64,000 nucleotides of DNA from Chelativorans sp. YIM 93263 (lineage in GTDB: Bacteria; Pseudomonadota; Alphaproteobacteria; Rhizobiales; Rhizobiaceae). Shown here piece by piece: positions 45,848 through 55,377 of the stretch. The notes beneath the pieces were generated by a model. That model searched no databases and had not been told where the DNA came from. It worked only from the letters and a program-made list of their open reading frames with translations. The position numbers and the translations under genes were made by a program. Within the stretch, counting starts at the first letter, position 1. Each line of letters starts with the position of its first letter. Location of the stretch: NCBI RefSeq assembly GCF_028767125.1, contig NZ_JAKCWP010000007.1, positions 62,001 to 126,000 on the forward strand, written 5' to 3'.

Positions 45848-47518
45848 ATGAGCGGATCCGTTTTCTTCCTGCACATGGCTGGCGCCGTTGCACTGCTGCT
45901 TTGGGCGACGCGCATGGTGCGTACGGGCGTCGAGCGCGCCTATGGCGACACGCTGCGCCAGCGCCTGCGGCGCACTTTGGGAAATCCGCTCCTGGCCACG
46001 CTGATGGGGCTGGCTCTGGCCATCGCCCTGCAAAGCTCCACCGCCGTGACCCTGCTGATCGGCTCGTTTGCCGGACTTGGAATGGTGACCGGCCTTTCCG
46101 GCCTGATGGCGGTGCGCGGTGCGGAGGTGGGGTCGGCGCTCGTCGTCAAGATCCTGAGCTACGATCTTTCGCTGCTGGTGCCGCTTTGCCTCGTCTCGGG
46201 CACGACGATTTTCCTCACCACGGAACGGCGGCCGTGGCGGCAGGCCGGCCGCATTCTCATCGGTGTGGGGCTCTTGATCCTGTCGCTGGAGATGATGGGC
46301 GAGGCAGCCGCGCCCCTGCGTCAAAGCACGATCGTGCCGCTTATCGTGCGATATCTCTCCGGCGACCCGATCACTGCTTTCCTTCTCGCCGCCGCGGTCA
46401 CATACGTCTTCCATTCCAGCATCGCGGCCGTTCTTCTCCTGACAACCTTTGCCGCAGGCGGTATCGTCTCACCGGAACTCGGCGTGGTGATGGTGCTTGG
46501 CGTCAATCTCGGCAGCTCCTTTATTGCTCCGGTGCTGACACGCAGCGCGGAACCGGCCTATCGGGTGGTGCCCCTCGGCAATCTTCTGATGCGCGGCGCG
46601 GGATCGGTGGTCGCGCTCACCGGGCTCCTGCTCTTCGGAACACCCGTGGCTTTCCTCGGCACCGGCGCCGCCGATCAGGTGATCCATGCGCATATCGCGT
46701 TTAACGTGTTCGTCCTCCTGATCGGGATTCCGCTGTCACCGCTCACGCTCAAGGCGACACGGGCCATCGTGGCGCTGAACCCCGGCGGACGTCCGGAGGA
46801 AGACCAGAGCGTCCTTATGGCCGAGACCAGCGCGTTGGATACGGATGCGCTGGACAACCCGCAACAGGCGCTCGCCAACGTGACGCGCGAGGCCGTCCGC
46901 ATGTGCGAGACCATCGAATTCATGCTCGCGCGCGTTCTCGATCTTTACGAGAAACCCGACAAGCAGGCGATCTCGGCCCTGGCCGCGCTGGACGACACCG
47001 TGGACAAGCGCCACGCGGCCATCAAGCTTTATCTGGCGCGCATCAGGCAGCACGACATGTCCGACCGCGAGGCGCGGCGCTGTCAGGAACTCTTGAGCGC
47101 GTGCATCAAGCTGGAGCAGGTTGGCGATATCATCGTGCGCAACCTTTTGGCTCATGTGCAGCGGAAGATGGCGCGCGGTGTCGAGTTCACGCCGGAGGGG
47201 TGGCGTGAACTGTCGAACTTTCATGGCGCCGTGTTGGGCAATGCGCGCATGGCATTCAATCTTCTGGTCACCCGTGATGCGGAAACGGCCCGCCAACTCG
47301 TGGCGGAAAAGGACCACCTGCGCGCGGTCGAAACGGCGACCAACCAACGCCACTTCGAGCGGCTGCGCAAGGGCACCGAGCGAAGCGTCGACACCAGCTC
47401 GATCCATCTCGACACGATCCGCGACCTCAAGCAGATCAACTCTCTGTTGGCCACGCTCGCCTATCCGGTTCTGGAAGACGAGGGAATGCTCAGCGCGTCG
47501 CGATTGAAGTCCCTCTGA
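45848..47518 (+). CDS. Na/Pi cotransporter family protein with PhoU-like domain
   Basis: Membrane protein of the PNaS/NptA family, probably a sodium-coupled phosphate carrier. 556 residues from ATG 45848 (GGAG close upstream; ATG 45839 also in frame). Two repeated Na/Pi domains, QSSTAVTLLIGSFAGLG near 75 and a second copy FHSSIAAVLLLTTFAAGG near 195, are the family mark. The C-terminal ~220 residues are helical and PhoU-like (HAAIKLYLARIRQHD), as usual. It stands as a single gene facing a lipid kinase gene. Confidence 0.9.
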   Translation: MSGSVFFLHMAGAVALLLWATRMVRTGVERAYGDTLRQRLRRTLGNPLLATLMGLALAIALQSSTAVTLLIGSFAGLGMVTGLSGLMAVRGAEVGSALVVKILSYDLSLLVPLCLVSGTTIFLTTERRPWRQAGRILIGVGLLILSLEMMGEAAAPLRQSTIVPLIVRYLSGDPITAFLLAAAVTYVFHSSIAAVLLLTTFAAGGIVSPELGVVMVLGVNLGSSFIAPVLTRSAEPAYRVVPLGNLLMRGAGSVVALTGLLLFGTPVAFLGTGAADQVIHAHIAFNVFVLLIGIPLSPLTLKATRAIVALNPGGRPEEDQSVLMAETSALDTDALDNPQQALANVTREAVRMCETIEFMLARVLDLYEKPDKQAISALAALDDTVDKRHAAIKLYLARIRQHDMSDREARRCQELLSACIKLEQVGDIIVRNLLAHVQRKMARGVEFTPEGWRELSNFHGAVLGNARMAFNLLVTRDAETARQLVAEKDHLRAVETATNQRHFERLRKGTERSVDTSSIHLDTIRDLKQINSLLATLAYPVLEDEGMLSASRLKSL

Positions 47519-47538
47519 AGCGGACCGAAGAGCTGCTT

Positions 47539-48420
47539 CTATGGCGCGAAAATGGAGATTGCTTTGGGATGCACCTTGAAATGCGCCGGTGTGGAGGTGA
47601 CGATCTCGCCATCAGTGTTTACCGGCATCGGCTTTCTGGTTTCGATGTCGAACTCAACGCACTTGGCCGTTCGAACTTCCTGCCAGGCGCCGTGCCGCCC
47701 GGTACGGAAGGAGTGCAGCATCAGTGCCAGTTTCCAGACGTTCGCCGTTTCGAGGCTGTAAAGATCGAGGTGGCCGTCATCGATGGAGGCCGATTCCTCG
47801 ACGACATTTCCGCCTCCGTAATGCCGCCCATTACCAACTGCGATCTGATAGGTCAGAACGTCGATCGCATTGCCCTTCTCGATAATCCGGGCGCGGAATC
47901 GCGTGGCCTTGGCTAGAACCTTCATTGCCGCCATCGCATAGCCCAGGCGACCGAAACGCCTTTTCATTTCCGGATTGAGCCCTTGGGCGAGTTTCGTACT
48001 GATGCCGATGCTGGCGACGTTGAAAAAGGCATGCCCGTTGACGGTCCCTATATCGACCACCCGCCGCTTGCCTTTGACGACCACATCAGCTGCCTCACAC
48101 AGATCCAGGGGAATATTGAGCGTGCGGGCAAGATCATTCGCGGTGCCCATCGGCATGATGCCCATGGGCAGGCCGCTCTCCATCGCGGCAACCGCAGCGG
48201 AAGAGACCGACCCGTCGCCTCCGCAGACAATCACCATGTCGGCAGTGTTGCGAAGCCGCACTATGTCCCGGGCAATCTCCGGCAGCGCCTCGAAAGGCTC
48301 GACCGATACGGCAAGCCCTCCGGAACGGAGCCGGTCGATCACCGGCTCCATGGATTCTTGTCCCCGCCGCGCTTTCGAGTTCACGAGGAGAAGGGCGCGC
48401 TTGGTAACAACGTCGTTCAT
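47539..48420 (-). CDS. YegS/diacylglycerol kinase family lipid kinase
   Basis: Soluble or peripheral lipid kinase of about 293 residues; the family phosphorylates diacylglycerol or related lipids. Nucleotide and catalytic motifs are seen: VNSKARRGQ near 10-18, CGGDGSVSSAAVAAM near 70-84 and MGTANDLARTLNIP near 96-109. The C-terminal segment has VNTDGEIV, a conserved catalytic Asp. I prefer ATG 48420; GTG 48453 adds 11 residues. Converges with the Na/Pi gene with 20 bases between the stops. The exact lipid substrate is not given by sequence. Confidence 0.85.
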   Translation of the reverse strand: MNDVVTKRALLLVNSKARRGQESMEPVIDRLRSGGLAVSVEPFEALPEIARDIVRLRNTADMVIVCGGDGSVSSAAVAAMESGLPMGIMPMGTANDLARTLNIPLDLCEAADVVVKGKRRVVDIGTVNGHAFFNVASIGISTKLAQGLNPEMKRRFGRLGYAMAAMKVLAKATRFRARIIEKGNAIDVLTYQIAVGNGRHYGGGNVVEESASIDDGHLDLYSLETANVWKLALMLHSFRTGRHGAWQEVRTAKCVEFDIETRKPMPVNTDGEIVTSTPAHFKVHPKAISIFAP

Positions 48421-48555
48421 ACCGAACAGGACCTCAGCATCTGTTGACGGCACGCAGATAGTGCATCTGCAGCAGAATGCGAGCGCAAAATGCCCCGTTC
48501 AAACAGACGTCAAACCCGGCCAGCCGGTGTCACGTGGAGGTCCTACGTAACGCAG

Positions 48556-49911
48556 TCAGCCGAGTTCGGTCACCACAGCCTCAACCGCAGCTTCGGCAAT
48601 ATCGAAGATTTCGTCGACCTGCTTGTCCGTCGTGATCAGCGGTGGGCAGAAGGTGATCGTATCGCCGACATTGCGCGTGATCAGATTGCGCTGTTGCATT
48701 GCATGGTTGAGGCGGAGCCCAAGCGCGCCGGGTTTGTCAGCCAGCGCGGCGTGCTGGAACTCGACGCCACCGACAAAGCCGACCCCGCGTGCCTCGATAG
48801 CCGTCGGGTGATCACCGAGAGTGCGCAGCCGCTCCATAAAGCGCGGGCTGACTGCCTGCACATGGTCGATCAGCTTGCGCTCCTCGATGATGTTCAAGTT
48901 TTCCAGCGCAACCGCGGCGGCCACGGGATGGCCACTGCCGGTGAAGCCGTGCCCGAACGTGCCAATGCGGTTCGACTCGTCGGCGACAGGCCCATAAACC
49001 TTTTCATTCACGAGCAGTGCCGAAATCGGCAGGTATGAGGACGAAAGCTGCTTGGACAGCGTCATGATGTCCGGCTCGAGGCCGTAGGTGGTCGTGCCGA
49101 ACATTTCGCCGGTCCGGCCAAAACCGCTGATCACCTCGTCGGCGACAAACAGAATGCCGTATTTCTTCAGGATCGGCTGAATAGCTTCCCAATAGCCTTC
49201 CGGCGGGATGATCACACCACCGGCACCCATGACGGGCTCAGCAAAGAAGGCGGCGATCGTCTCCGGCCCCTCCTCCTGGATAAGAGACTCCAGATCCGCA
49301 GCACAGCGTTTTGCGAAGTCCTGCTCGCTTTCGCCCTCCTTTTTCATCGAGCGGTAATGCGGGCACGTGGTGTGGAGCACTTGCGCAATCGGGAGATCGA
49401 ACGAACTGTGGTTATGCGGCAGGCCAGTCAGGCTCGCGGCCGCCAGTGTGACACCGTGATATCCTTTCACGCGGGAAATGATCTTCTTGCGCTGCGGTTC
49501 GCCAATCGCGTTGGAGCGGTACCAGATCATCTTGATGGCCGTGTCGTTGGCTTCCGAGCCGGAGTTGGTGAAGTAGGCCTTGGACATGGGCACCGGCGCC
49601 ATGGAGACGAGCTTTTCGGCCAGTTCCACCGACGGACCGTGCGTCTTGTGCGTAAAGGTGTGGTAGAAGGGCAGCTTCTCCATTTGCCGCGTGGCGGCTT
49701 CTACGAGACGCTTTTCGCCGAAGCCAAGGCCCACGCTCCACAGGCCCGACATGCCTTCGATATAGCGATTGCCGTTGTTGTCGTAGACGTAGATGCCCTC
49801 GCCCTTCTCGATGACAAGCGGTCCGCTCTCCTCATGCTTGCGCGCATTGGTGTAGGAGTGAAGATGATAGGCGACGTCCCGCGCTTCCATGGAATTGGGC
49901 AAATGGCTCAT
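48556..49911 (-). CDS. Class III pyridoxal-phosphate aminotransferase
   Basis: PLP-dependent transaminase of 451 residues from ATG 49911 (GAGAGGTTTGAC upstream), of the omega-amino acid:pyruvate/putrescine aminotransferase type. Motifs are the cofactor segment SGSEANDTAIK near 110-120, RVKGYHGVTLAAASLTG, FADEVISGFGRTG-like VADEVISGFGRTGEMFG and the Schiff-base Lys in TLSKQLSSSYLPISA. Relatives such as SpuC use putrescine, beta-alanine or related amines. The IclR gene lies 138 bases upstream on the same strand. Whether it belongs with the putrescine operon's function or with the M81/dipeptide cluster is open. Confidence 0.9.
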   Translation of the reverse strand: MSHLPNSMEARDVAYHLHSYTNARKHEESGPLVIEKGEGIYVYDNNGNRYIEGMSGLWSVGLGFGEKRLVEAATRQMEKLPFYHTFTHKTHGPSVELAEKLVSMAPVPMSKAYFTNSGSEANDTAIKMIWYRSNAIGEPQRKKIISRVKGYHGVTLAAASLTGLPHNHSSFDLPIAQVLHTTCPHYRSMKKEGESEQDFAKRCAADLESLIQEEGPETIAAFFAEPVMGAGGVIIPPEGYWEAIQPILKKYGILFVADEVISGFGRTGEMFGTTTYGLEPDIMTLSKQLSSSYLPISALLVNEKVYGPVADESNRIGTFGHGFTGSGHPVAAAVALENLNIIEERKLIDHVQAVSPRFMERLRTLGDHPTAIEARGVGFVGGVEFQHAALADKPGALGLRLNHAMQQRNLITRNVGDTITFCPPLITTDKQVDEIFDIAEAAVEAVVTELG

Positions 49912-50049
49912 GTCAAACCTCTCAATTGTTGGCCCGCGCAGCAGCGGATTTCCTCCGCAATTGCCGAAAAGCACCTGGCGATTCAATATGCCAAGAATAA
50001 GATGTATCAGAGGCAGAAGATGACCAGGTTCAGTAATCGATCCCGAGAC

Positions 50050-50859
50050 TCAATATCGGCTGATGGCCTGGGCAGCCTCCACGGCGAGTGGTGCAAATCG
50101 GTTACCGAACGCGTCCGGCTCCCACTCGCCAAGCGAGCCAACGACATGAATTGCCGCCTGGGGAACGCCGTTTCCGTCGCGGATCGCCACACCGATCGCA
50201 ACTTCTCCGGGCAGAACCTGCTCCAGGGCCAGGGCGTAGCCCGCCTGACGCGCTTGGCGGATCTGCGAGCGAATGGCCCTCGGCTCGGTGATCGTCTTGG
50301 CCGTAAAGGGCCGGCGATCGGAGCGCGCCAGGATATCGTCGACTTCCTCATCGCTCATATGCGCCATCATGGCCCAACCGCCTGACGTGCAGAAGATCGG
50401 CACGCTGTGCCCGACAAGCGTGGCAAAGAAAGTTTCCCGCTTGCTCTGCAGGCGTGAGGCATAAACCACGCGGAGATCATCGCGCAGGCTCAGGTCAACG
50501 CGCTCGCGCACATTCCGCCGGAGTTCCAGAAGCACGGGCGAAGCGTGGGCGATCAGCGGGTTGAGGCGCTGATAGTCCAGCGTGTGGTCGAGAATGCGGA
50601 TGCCGGGCACGTATCCGCGGTCGTCAGTCGCCCGCTCGACATAGCCAAGTTCACGCAGCGTATGGATCACGCGCTGAACCGCACTCTTGCTCATTCCGCA
50701 GGCGGAGGCGATCTCGCTGAGTGTCAGCGGCTTGCGAGCCGTATGAAAAGCGGACAGCACCTGCATTCCCCGCGCGAGCGCCTGGACAAAAAGCGGCGCA
50801 TCCGCGTCCGCATCACTCACGGTACGGGTGCTGTGTTCCGCTTCCAGTATACTGCGCAT
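50050..50859 (-). CDS. IclR family transcriptional regulator
   Basis: Regulator of 269 residues with an N-terminal winged helix-turn-helix at about 25-85 (KPLTLSEIASACGMSKSAVQ) and a C-terminal effector-binding domain (FATLVGHSVPIFCTSGGWAMMA, AIGVAIRDGNGVP). IclR proteins control catabolic operons for small organic acids, amides and nucleobases. It is divergent from the M81/dipeptide operon, with two overlapping palindromes in the gap, and upstream of the aminotransferase on its own strand, so it probably controls one or both. Effector unknown. Confidence 0.9.
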   Translation of the reverse strand: MRSILEAEHSTRTVSDADADAPLFVQALARGMQVLSAFHTARKPLTLSEIASACGMSKSAVQRVIHTLRELGYVERATDDRGYVPGIRILDHTLDYQRLNPLIAHASPVLLELRRNVRERVDLSLRDDLRVVYASRLQSKRETFFATLVGHSVPIFCTSGGWAMMAHMSDEEVDDILARSDRRPFTAKTITEPRAIRSQIRQARQAGYALALEQVLPGEVAIGVAIRDGNGVPQAAIHVVGSLGEWEPDAFGNRFAPLAVEAAQAISRY

Positions 50860-50918
50860 GGATCCTCCCGGGAGATTGGCATTGACAGCCGAACGAAATC
50901 GAACCTAACCTAACTACA

Positions 50919-50943
50919 ATACGTGCGTATCGCAAGGCGATAC
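50919..50943. promoter_or_regulatory. Overlapping palindromes, candidate IclR operator
   Basis: ATACG-TG-CGTAT at 50919-50930 and GTATCGC-AAG-GCGATAC at 50927-50943 overlap by four bases, in the gap between the divergent IclR and M81 genes. They lie just upstream of the proposed plus-strand -35 (50949). The best operator candidate of the cluster; autoregulation and operon control are inferred. Confidence 0.55.
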
Positions 50944-50948
50944 AACTA

Positions 50949-50977
50949 TATTCATTCTCCCGCAGCGGAGCTATAAT
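50949..50977 (+). promoter_or_regulatory. Possible promoter of the M81-ABC-M20 operon
   Basis: A perfect -10, TATAAT at 50972-50977, lies 91 bases before the M81 start. The -35 at 17 bases (TATTCA, 50949-50954) is weak, so activation by a regulator bound at the adjoining palindromes would make sense. Confidence 0.4.
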
Positions 50978-51067
50978 GACGATAGTGGTGACGAGGGTGT
51001 TTTCCCGGAGCGAGGGGCCGAAGGTGGTCGGCCTGGCCACGCCATACAGGGCCAAGGGGGGAACGTG

Positions 51068-52606
51068 ATGGCAAAACGAGTGGCGCTGGCAGGTTTCCTG
51101 CACGAGACGAACACCTTCGCGCCCTCACGCGCCACTCTCGCCGCCTTTGAGCAAGGGGGCGGCTATCTTCCCATCTCCCGCGGCAACGAAATCCTCACCC
51201 GCGCGCCGGGGGTCAATCTCGGCATTTCGGGCGCGCTTGCCCATGGGCAGGGCGCCGGCTGGAGCATGCTGCCAGTACTTTGGACGGGTGCAATTCCCTC
51301 GGCGCATGTGGAAAAGGAAGCCTTCGAGAAAATCGCCGGTGAAATCATTGAAGGGCTGCGCGCGGCCGGGCCGCTCGACGGCATTTATCTCGACCTGCAT
51401 GGCGCAATGGTCTGCACGCACCTTGATGACGGCGAAGGCGCGCTCATCGAGCGTGTGCGCAGTCTCGTCGGGCCGGATGTGCCGATTGCCGTCAGCCTGG
51501 ACCTGCACGGCAATGTCACCGGGCGCATGGTGGAACACGCCGACGTGCTGGTTGCCTTTCGCACCTATCCACACGTCGACATGGCCGAGACGGGACGCCG
51601 GACGGCGCAAGCGCTTGATACGCTGATGGCGCGCGGCGAGCCGTTCGCCAAGGCGTTCCGCCGCATCCCTTTTCTCATCCCCATTCCGTGGCAGTGTACG
51701 TCGCTGGAGCCGGCGTGCAGCATCTATGCGGAAGTCGCCGCGCTCGAATCCGGGGACGTCGCCAGCACCTCGCTTCTGATGGGCTTTCCTGCGGCCGATT
51801 TCGCCGAATGCGCGCCGACGGTGCTTGCCTATGGCGTCGACCAGGATGCGGCCGATGATGCCGCGGACGTCCTGCAAGACCTGATGCTGGTAAACGAGCA
51901 GGCCTTTGCCGGGCGTGCTTTTTCGCCGGATGAAGGCGTGCGCGAGGCGATGCGCATCGCGCAGACGGCCAACCGCCCCATAATCATCGCCGATACGCAG
52001 GACAACCCCGGTGCCGGAGGCAATTCCGACACAACGGGCATGCTGCAGGCGCTGGTACGCAACGGCGCGGAGCGTGCCGCGATCGGCATGATGGTCGATC
52101 CGGATGCGGCAGAGGCCGCGCATGCGGCCGGCGAGGGGGCGGAGATTGCCTTGGCGCTCGGCGGAAAATCGGGCGTCGCGGGTGATGCTCCCTTCGAAGG
52201 CACGTTCCGGGTGGAGAAGCTTTCAAATGGAGACCTGCACGCGACCGGACCTTATTACGGCGGGACGCACATGAATGTCGGCCTGTCCGCCTGCCTGTCC
52301 ATCGGAGGTGTAAGGATCGTCGTCGCCACGCACAAAGCTCAAATGGCCGATCAGGCCATGTATCGCTTCGTCGGAATCGAGCCACGCGAGCAGGCGATCC
52401 TCGTCAACAAGAGTTCCGTCCATTTCCGCGCCGACTTCGAACCGATCGCCGAAACCATTCTGGTCTGCACGGCGCCCGGGCCGATGCCGCTTGACCCCGC
52501 CTCCCTGCCCTGGACACAATTGGGCGAAGGCATGCGCCTGTCGCCTTGCGGGCCGGCCTTCGAACGGACCAAGGATTCGGTGCAGGCCAAACGGGTGGAG
52601 GCCTGA
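51068..52606 (+). CDS. M81 family metallopeptidase (MlrC-like)
   Basis: Metal-dependent hydrolase of the family of MlrC, the last enzyme of microcystin breakdown. 512 residues from ATG 51068, preceded by GGGGGGAACGTG. The N-terminal domain opens with ALAGFLHETNTFAP, and has LDLHGAMV, SLDLHGNVTGRM and AFRTYPHVDMAETGRR, whose Asp/His residues are expected metal ligands. The C-terminal MlrC domain has ADTQDNPGAGGNSDT. Microcystin is not a likely soil substrate here; it probably opens linear peptides or amides imported by the ABC system that follows. Clear first gene of a long plus-strand operon. Confidence 0.88.
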   Translation: MAKRVALAGFLHETNTFAPSRATLAAFEQGGGYLPISRGNEILTRAPGVNLGISGALAHGQGAGWSMLPVLWTGAIPSAHVEKEAFEKIAGEIIEGLRAAGPLDGIYLDLHGAMVCTHLDDGEGALIERVRSLVGPDVPIAVSLDLHGNVTGRMVEHADVLVAFRTYPHVDMAETGRRTAQALDTLMARGEPFAKAFRRIPFLIPIPWQCTSLEPACSIYAEVAALESGDVASTSLLMGFPAADFAECAPTVLAYGVDQDAADDAADVLQDLMLVNEQAFAGRAFSPDEGVREAMRIAQTANRPIIIADTQDNPGAGGNSDTTGMLQALVRNGAERAAIGMMVDPDAAEAAHAAGEGAEIALALGGKSGVAGDAPFEGTFRVEKLSNGDLHATGPYYGGTHMNVGLSACLSIGGVRIVVATHKAQMADQAMYRFVGIEPREQAILVNKSSVHFRADFEPIAETILVCTAPGPMPLDPASLPWTQLGEGMRLSPCGPAFERTKDSVQAKRVEA

Positions 52607-52686
52607 CAACTGTTCAACCAATGCGGACGCAGAAGCCGCAAGGTGCCATAGAAGTTAAAACAACCGCCAACCAAAAGAGGGAAACC

Positions 52687-54321
52687 ATGATGAAACAACG
52701 CGCCTGTTCTCACCCCGCAAGCAGGGCCTTGCGGACTCGCAGCGGCGTTGCCGGACTGTTGGCCGCTACCTTTCTGGCCAGCGCCAGCCTGATCCATCCC
52801 GCGACCGCCCAGGACGGGGAAACGACGATCACCGCGGTGATGCACTCCGGCCTGCGAGTACTCGATCCGATCATCACCACTGCGCACATCACGCGCAATC
52901 ACGGCTACATGATCTATGACGTTCTCGTCGCGACGGATGAAAATTTCGAGCCACAGCCCCAGATGGCGGACTGGACGATTTCAGACGATAATCTCGTCTA
53001 CACGTTCACTTTGCGCGACGGGCTGACCTTTCACGATGGTGAGCCGGTGACAGCAGCGGATGCCGTGGCCTCGCTCAATCGCTGGGGCGAGCGCGATTCC
53101 GGCGGTCAGCTCATCTTCGATGTTACCGAAAGCCTTGAGGCGACCGACGACAAGACAATCGTCTGGACGCTGGAGAAGCCCTTCCCGGCTCTTCTCGATA
53201 CAATCGGCAAGCAATCGGCGATCCCGCCCTTCATCATGCCCGAGCGTGTGGCGAGCGGTTCGGCGGACGAAGCGATCACCGACTACACCGGTTCCGGCCC
53301 CTTTGTCTTCGTCGAGGAAGAGTACGAACCCGGTGTCAGCGTCACCTACGAAAAGTTTGAGGACTATGTGCCGCGCGACGAAGAGCCGAGCTGGATGGCC
53401 GGTGGCAAGGACGTCAAGGTCGACCGCGTGGAATGGGTGACCATGCCCGACGCGCAAACGACGATCAACGCGCTGATTTCCGGCGAGATCGACTATATCG
53501 AGCAGGTGCAGGTCGACCTCCTTCCGCTTCTCGAAACCAGCCAGGACGTGGTCGTGGAGACGCGTGACGATCTTGGCTACCAGACGATAGGCCGGATGAA
53601 CTTCCTCTACCCGCCCTTTGACGATGTGAAGATCCGTCAGGCAGCCATGATGGCCCTGAGCCAGGAAGACGTTCTGGGAACGCTGATCGGCAATCCCGAG
53701 TATTACACGACCTGCGGCGCAATCTTCGGCTGCGGTACGCCACTGGCCGACGAAACCGGCTCCGAAACGCTGACGAGCGGCGGCGACGTGGAAGGCGCCA
53801 AACAGCTTCTGGAGGAAGCCGGCTATGACAACACGCCAGTCGTGCTGATGCAGCCTACTGATGTCGTCAGCCTGACCGCCCAGCCGGTCGTCGCTGCACA
53901 GGCACTGCGGGAGGCCGGCTTCAACGTGGATATGCAGGCCATGGACTGGCAGACGCTGGTGACACGGCGCGCAAGCCAGGCCGAGCCCTCAGAAGGCGGC
54001 TGGAATCTCTTCTTCACCAACTGGATGGTGCCCGAGATCAACTCGCCGCTTATCAGCCCGATGCTCAATGGCCGCGGTGACGAGGCCTGGTTCGGCTGGC
54101 CGACAGACGAGAAGATCGAGGAGCTGCGCGCAGAGTTCATCGCCGCGGACACGCCGGAGAAGCAGAAGGAAGTCGCGGCGAAGATCCAGGCCCACAACAT
54201 GGAGAATGTGAACTACATTCCCCTCGGCCAGTACATCATGCCTCAGGCGCGCCGGGATAATATCACCGGCATGATCCCCTCCCCCGTTCCGGTTTTCTGG
54301 AACGTGGAGAAAAGCGAGTAA
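52687..54321 (+). CDS. ABC transporter substrate-binding protein, family 5 (dipeptide/oligopeptide type)
   Basis: Periplasmic receptor of the DppA/OppA/NikA family, 544 residues from ATG 52687 (GAGGGAAACC). A signal peptide of about 42 residues ends HPATAQ. FTLRDGLTFHDGEPVTAADA near 116-135 is the family signature, with typical YTGSGPFVFVE and later INSPLISPMLNG. No lipobox is present. Located 80 bases after the M81 gene and followed by two strong hairpins and then the permeases. Substrate not known; the family also binds glutathione, opines and heme. Confidence 0.92.
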   Translation: MMKQRACSHPASRALRTRSGVAGLLAATFLASASLIHPATAQDGETTITAVMHSGLRVLDPIITTAHITRNHGYMIYDVLVATDENFEPQPQMADWTISDDNLVYTFTLRDGLTFHDGEPVTAADAVASLNRWGERDSGGQLIFDVTESLEATDDKTIVWTLEKPFPALLDTIGKQSAIPPFIMPERVASGSADEAITDYTGSGPFVFVEEEYEPGVSVTYEKFEDYVPRDEEPSWMAGGKDVKVDRVEWVTMPDAQTTINALISGEIDYIEQVQVDLLPLLETSQDVVVETRDDLGYQTIGRMNFLYPPFDDVKIRQAAMMALSQEDVLGTLIGNPEYYTTCGAIFGCGTPLADETGSETLTSGGDVEGAKQLLEEAGYDNTPVVLMQPTDVVSLTAQPVVAAQALREAGFNVDMQAMDWQTLVTRRASQAEPSEGGWNLFFTNWMVPEINSPLISPMLNGRGDEAWFGWPTDEKIEELRAEFIAADTPEKQKEVAAKIQAHNMENVNYIPLGQYIMPQARRDNITGMIPSPVPVFWNVEKSE

Positions 54322-54334
54322 CAATGCCATTGGC

Positions 54335-54395
54335 GGACGGCTTGCCGTCCGTCATCATCGTCAGGGCGTGCGGGCCATCTGCGGTCCGCACGCCC
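54335..54395 (+). other. Two intercistronic hairpins after the binding-protein gene
   Basis: First: GGACGG-CTTG-CCGTCC at 54335-54350, closed by a stable CUUG tetraloop. Second: GGGCGTGCGG (54364-54373) and CCGCACGCCC (54386-54395), a perfect 10-bp stem. No T-run follows. They sit in the 114 bases between the receptor and permease genes, where such structures usually protect receptor mRNA and lower downstream expression. Confidence 0.7.
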
Positions 54396-54435
54396 GACTG
54401 TCGGGCACATTTCTCAACCGAGGTCTCTGCGCGCG

Positions 54436-55377
54436 ATGCTAGGCTATATCATCCGCCGAATTCTGGCCGTCATTCCTGTGATGACGATCGTTGCTGTCTT
54501 CGTATTTCTTCTTCTGCGGCTTACGCCGGGCGACCCTGCGGCCATCATCGCCGGCGACATGGCCACGCCCGCTCAGCTCGATCGCATACGTGACTCGCTC
54601 GGGCTTAACGACCCGCTTTATGTCCAGTTCATCACGTGGGTCGGGAATCTGCTCCAGGGTGATCTCGGCACGTCGATCATTTCCAATACATCAGTGACCG
54701 GAATGATCAGCGAGCGCATCTGGCCTACGGTCAATATCGCCCTGCTCACGATCATAATTTCGGTTCTGCTGGCGGTGCCAATGGGCGTGGTGGCCGCGTG
54801 GCGGCACAAGAGCTGGATCGATTACGGCGTGATGAGCTTCTCCGTGCTCGGCTTTTCGATTCCCGTTTTCGTGATCGGCTACATCTTTATCCAGATCTTC
54901 TCGAACGAGCTGCGATGGCTGCCCGTTCAAGGCTATATACCGCCATCAGAGAGCATTGGCGGCTTTCTGGCGAGGGCGATCCTGCCCTGCCTGACACTGG
55001 CGACCATCTACGTGGCGCTGATCGCGCGCATGACGCGCGCAAGCATGCTGGAAGTGCTGGGCGAGGACTACATCCGCACCGCCCGGGCAAAGGGCGTGAA
55101 GGAGGATATCGTTCTCTTCCGACACGCACTGCGCAATGCCGCCGTGCCGATCATGACGATTATCGGAACGGGTTTCGCGCTTCTGATCGGCGGTGTGGTG
55201 GTGACGGAAAGCGTTTTCAACATACCGGGGATCGGGCGGCTCACCGTCGACGCCATCCTGGCGCGCGATTATCCCGTGATCCAGGGCATGATTCTGCTGA
55301 CGAGCGGCATTTATGTTCTCATCAACCTCCTCATCGACCTTTCCTACACCTTCATCGATCCGAGGATCCGCTACTGA
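54436..55377 (+). CDS. ABC transporter permease, DppB type
   Basis: First permease of the dipeptide-type importer, 313 residues with six hydrophobic segments; opens LGYIIRRILAVIPVM, followed by LLLRLTPGDPAAIIAG, the standard DppB N-terminus. The EAA-like loop EDYIRTARAKGVKED is near 211-225. Start ATG 54436 has GAGG about 10 bases upstream. Its stop overlaps the next permease start (TGATG), so the two are coupled. Confidence 0.93.
   Translation: MLGYIIRRILAVIPVMTIVAVFVFLLLRLTPGDPAAIIAGDMATPAQLDRIRDSLGLNDPLYVQFITWVGNLLQGDLGTSIISNTSVTGMISERIWPTVNIALLTIIISVLLAVPMGVVAAWRHKSWIDYGVMSFSVLGFSIPVFVIGYIFIQIFSNELRWLPVQGYIPPSESIGGFLARAILPCLTLATIYVALIARMTRASMLEVLGEDYIRTARAKGVKEDIVLFRHALRNAAVPIMTIIGTGFALLIGGVVVTESVFNIPGIGRLTVDAILARDYPVIQGMILLTSGIYVLINLLIDLSYTFIDPRIRY

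Noticed and set aside
54335-54395. Hairpins as a terminator of the M81-receptor transcript
   Set aside because: No T-run follows and the permease genes of the same importer need transcription across them.
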